Positions 61,466 to 64,000 of a stretch of 64,000 nt of DNA are shown one piece after another (the stretch's first letter is position 1; every line of letters starts with the position of its first letter). Position numbers and translations under genes: made by a program. The stretch spans positions 1-64,000 of the IMG/VR virus record IMGVR_UViG_3300044980_000010; one strand, 5' to 3'. The notes under the pieces are model-generated. The model saw nothing but the letters and a program-made list of their open reading frames with translations. It was not told the DNA's origin and searched no databases. The DNA comes from a virus.

Positions 61466-64000
61466 TTAGCGTACGCTTCCGAGTGGCGACTTCTTTTTCT
61501 TCTCACCAAGTTTGGTTAGACCAGACTCTTCATTCTCGAAGTCTGCTGGGTCGAACCGAGTCGCTTCATCACGGGGTTGGATCGTGTGTCCCGCGCCGGG
61601 GTTGTTTCGGTGCTCGAAGGCTGGGTTTTCTTTGAAGAGATTTCCTTGGACGCTTTTCGGTTCGGGGATTGCTCCTCGCCCTCTAGCTTCTTCGATGCGA
61701 TCCCTAAGTTGCCCAACACTGTGAGCAGTAGTTGGCGAACCTCTGCCGGAGACTTGGGGCTTTTCTCCGATGGCTTCGAGTTTGCTGTCGAGTTGTTCAA
61801 GATTGACTCCTAGTCCTTTCAGAAGGTCTCGGGTTTCGAGATCGTTTGCAAGAAGGTCTTTGAAGTCCTCGGAGTAATGACGTACCAACTCTGGGTCTTC
61901 TGTTCCCTTCTCGGTTAAGGCTTGCGTGAATGACCAGATTGCGGCTTGCGCTTCTTCTGGCTCCCAACCCAGTTCTTCGGCTGCTGCGCGAGTTGCAACG
62001 GACAGTGGGTGATAGTTCTCCGGCTTCGACAGTGCTGATTTGTCGATGCCTCCGAACAGTCCCATCCAGCTATCGTTCGTTACGTGCTTCGTACCCGTGC
62101 TCTTGCCGTCGATCCATTTTCTCAAGTTCTCCGCGAAGGATGGTGCCTTGAATGCCTGATTCTTCGTCAGGTCCGGCCACATCGGTTCTCCGTTAAGAGC
62201 CTTGATGATGTTGGGCACCTTGGTCTCAGGGAGGGTGAGATTCTTCAACAAAAGATTCTCAGCTTTCCACTTGGGTCCGGTAGGTGCGTAGTCCCAGTGC
62301 ATTGAGGCACCTTTTGCCATGCCTCGTGCTCTTGGGCTACCATCTTCTTTCCACGCTTTGTCAGTCTCTTCACCAAACTTCTTCCACTTATCCAGATCGA
62401 ACTTCGGACGACCAGCGTCGTTCCATTCTTTCCAGAAGCCAAGGGTCTCACGCAGGTTCATTGCTACGGACTGCTGTGGTGAACTGCCAGCCAGCACGCC
62501 CATGAACTTTTGCTTGTCACCCTCTTTGAAGTAGTCCGGTGCCTCTTCATGCATTGCGTCGAATGCCGCTGTGCTGCGGCTATACCATTTTCTAGCGCCT
62601 TCGCCCTGCTTGGCAATGTCCACATATTCTTGGACTGTCGGGATGTCCACCATGTTCTTGACGAACTTCTCGGTGCCAGCGTTGCGCGGTTTACCTGTTG
62701 CAGTGGTAGTGATGCTTGCCTTCTCTTCTGGTGTCAGGTGTTCTTGTGCCAGATCGGGGAGACGTTCCTGCAACTGCTCCGGCGTAAGGGGTGTGCCCTT
62801 CGCCATTTTCGTTCCTGCCTTAGCAGAGCCTACGCTTTGCTCACCACCGGGACCAGTTCCGCCCTCGCGGTACTTGTCCATATCCACAGTGTACTGTACC
62901 TGACCGTCTTTGAAGTCCTTCTTGGTGATGGCTTCAGGATAGTCAGCAGCCAACTTAGACCAGACGCCTTTCTCGGCGTTGGAGTTGCTGATGTCACTGC
63001 GTACAGTGTGAGTATCTTCGCTCACGCTGTCCAGAAGGTGCTTCATTTGGTCGTAGCCTCTGCCAGCACCTCTCAGGTTCTTGTCATACACCTGATCGGA
63101 TCGAACAGTGACTTCGCCATCAGCCGTGTCTTGTGCAGACACTTCACCAATCTTCTTTCCGCTGTCATCTTTTGTGGTGACACGGTGTTGTTGGTTGCTG
63201 TTCTCGATGCCCTCTGGTTTATGCTCGTAGGTCAAATCCTCGGCATGTCGGTTGGTGGCTTGATACGTGGGCTTTGTGCGCGGTTCCTCTTCCTTGTCGA
63301 AGTCCACAGACACGCTGAATGGCTTTCCAGCCACGGTGCTGTGATAGTCCTGCTTCTCTGCCTCTGGACTCTCTAAGATTCCAGTGGAAGGATGAACAGT
63401 GTTCTTCGCTAGGTCGTGAATACCCTGCTTCGTCATCACAGAGGCTTGGCCGAACTTGCGGCTAACCTTTGCGGCGTCTTCAGGCGTAATGTCAGGAACG
63501 AAGAATGAGTTCTCCTTCTGTCCCTCTACATCTTTCACGTGGCCTTCGATTGGTGTGGGCTTGTAGCCCATCTTCTCCAACTCTGCCTTCATCTCTCGGT
63601 TCTTCTGCGCGTTCTGCTCAGGTGTCGCTCTTTCGTTGTTCGGGTTCTCGGCGGTGAGGAGAGCGTAGTCCTTACCAGACTTGATGTGGTCGATCACAGC
63701 TTTCGGATCGGGCGCATCTTCGTTGAATCGCTCAGGAAGTATTCCCGCCTTCTGCTCAGGAAACTCATTGCCGCCGTTGAAGAAGGCAGCTACTTGTCCT
63801 TTGGTCTCAGTGGTCATGGCAGGGATGGCTTCTTTGCTCATCGTCTGGCGGTGAGTGTCAAATGCGTTTTGCTCACCTTTCTCGCTGAAGTCGTTGTCAT
63901 GCATCAGGTGCCCAATGGCATCATGCACGGCGCGGAACATCACGTTATACGTCTCTCCAGTCTTGGGGTCAACTTGTGCCAGCGGGTGATCCTTCGGTAG
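61466..64000 (-). CDS. Large polyvalent virion protein (5' end outside window)
   Basis: At least 844 residues; the frame is open to the right edge (LPKDHPLAQVDPKTGETYNV), so the GTG at 63943 is not the start. An N-terminal FRAVHDAIGHLMHDNDFSEK module with later H..GQ residues, a GNAT-like loop (LRGAGRGYDQMKHLL) near the middle, and a C-terminal KWYSRSTAAF ... LAGSSPQQSVAMN module are of the kind found in large phage virion proteins delivered with the DNA. Catalysis is not proven for any module. Confidence 0.7.
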   Translation of the reverse strand, partial: LPKDHPLAQVDPKTGETYNVMFRAVHDAIGHLMHDNDFSEKGEQNAFDTHRQTMSKEAIPAMTTETKGQVAAFFNGGNEFPEQKAGILPERFNEDAPDPKAVIDHIKSGKDYALLTAENPNNERATPEQNAQKNREMKAELEKMGYKPTPIEGHVKDVEGQKENSFFVPDITPEDAAKVSRKFGQASVMTKQGIHDLAKNTVHPSTGILESPEAEKQDYHSTVAGKPFSVSVDFDKEEEPRTKPTYQATNRHAEDLTYEHKPEGIENSNQQHRVTTKDDSGKKIGEVSAQDTADGEVTVRSDQVYDKNLRGAGRGYDQMKHLLDSVSEDTHTVRSDISNSNAEKGVWSKLAADYPEAITKKDFKDGQVQYTVDMDKYREGGTGPGGEQSVGSAKAGTKMAKGTPLTPEQLQERLPDLAQEHLTPEEKASITTTATGKPRNAGTEKFVKNMVDIPTVQEYVDIAKQGEGARKWYSRSTAAFDAMHEEAPDYFKEGDKQKFMGVLAGSSPQQSVAMNLRETLGFWKEWNDAGRPKFDLDKWKKFGEETDKAWKEDGSPRARGMAKGASMHWDYAPTGPKWKAENLLLKNLTLPETKVPNIIKALNGEPMWPDLTKNQAFKAPSFAENLRKWIDGKSTGTKHVTNDSWMGLFGGIDKSALSKPENYHPLSVATRAAAEELGWEPEEAQAAIWSFTQALTEKGTEDPELVRHYSEDFKDLLANDLETRDLLKGLGVNLEQLDSKLEAIGEKPQVSGRGSPTTAHSVGQLRDRIEEARGRGAIPEPKSVQGNLFKENPAFEHRNNPGAGHTIQPRDEATRFDPADFENEESGLTKLGEKKKKSPLGSVR

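Noticed and set aside
1-64000. CRISPR array or prophage attachment/integrase system
   Set aside because: No regularly spaced direct repeats with unique spacers and no integrase gene were seen.

Overview
The window is a piece of a tailed double-stranded DNA phage (Caudoviricetes). It is densely packed with genes, most start codons overlap the preceding stop (ATGA, TAATG, GTGA), and it carries phage replication, recombination, lysis and tail genes but no ribosomal RNA and no host housekeeping genes. Terminase, portal, major capsid and DNA polymerase are absent, so this is part of a larger genome; the first and last genes run off the window. A homologue of phage T5 A1, a dNMP kinase and a tRNA cluster give a T5-like flavour, but the phage is clearly distinct. 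The host cannot be named from the sequence.

Layout. Positions 1-4300: rightward run of small genes (MazG-like, DUF4326, RNase HI, many unknowns), closed by a terminator. Positions 4300-7520: a gene-poor stretch with two divergent endonuclease VII-type genes, each with its own TTGACA/TATACT promoter, around iteron-like repeats, hairpins and a 20-bp inverted repeat; this is the best replication-origin candidate. Positions 7525-19470: small genes plus a phosphoribosyltransferase, ATP-dependent DNA ligase, RtcB RNA ligase and a cytidine-deaminase-like protein. Positions 19489-24805: a promoter, a ParB-domain protein, a PD-(D/E)XK exonuclease containing an overprinted gene, an endonuclease VII and a possible single-strand DNA partner protein. 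Positions 24806-26200: an RNA-rich island with a multi-hairpin candidate RNA, a LAGLIDADG gene, a circularly permuted (two-piece) tmRNA and a tRNA-like gene with 101 nt where the anticodon loop should be. Positions 26221-50323: M15-like peptidase, SF2 helicase, primase-helicase, DnaQ-like exonuclease, second RNA ligase, RuvC-like resolvase, RecA/UvsX, HD phosphohydrolase, lysozyme and holin, two HAD nucleotidases, a Clp-type AAA+ ATPase and a protein with an Acb2/Tad1-type hairpin domain. A bidirectional terminator at 50361-50394 separates this rightward arm from the leftward arm (50400-64000): seven tRNAs, a coiled-coil membrane protein, HNH genes, a trypsin-like protease, dNMP kinase, A1-like protein with its own promoter, tail-fibre-like proteins and a large virion-type protein cut by the window edge.

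How the parts fit. RecA, exonuclease, RuvC-like and endonuclease VII enzymes, ligase, RNase H and primase-helicase form a replication/recombination set. MazG-like, HD, HAD, deaminase and dNMP kinase proteins tune nucleotide pools. tRNAs, tmRNA, RtcB and a second RNA ligase form an RNA-maintenance set, possibly protecting translation from host tRNA-cleaving defences (inference). About ten homing-type endonucleases show heavy colonisation by selfish nucleases. The most unusual content is the RNA island at 24.8-26.2 kb.
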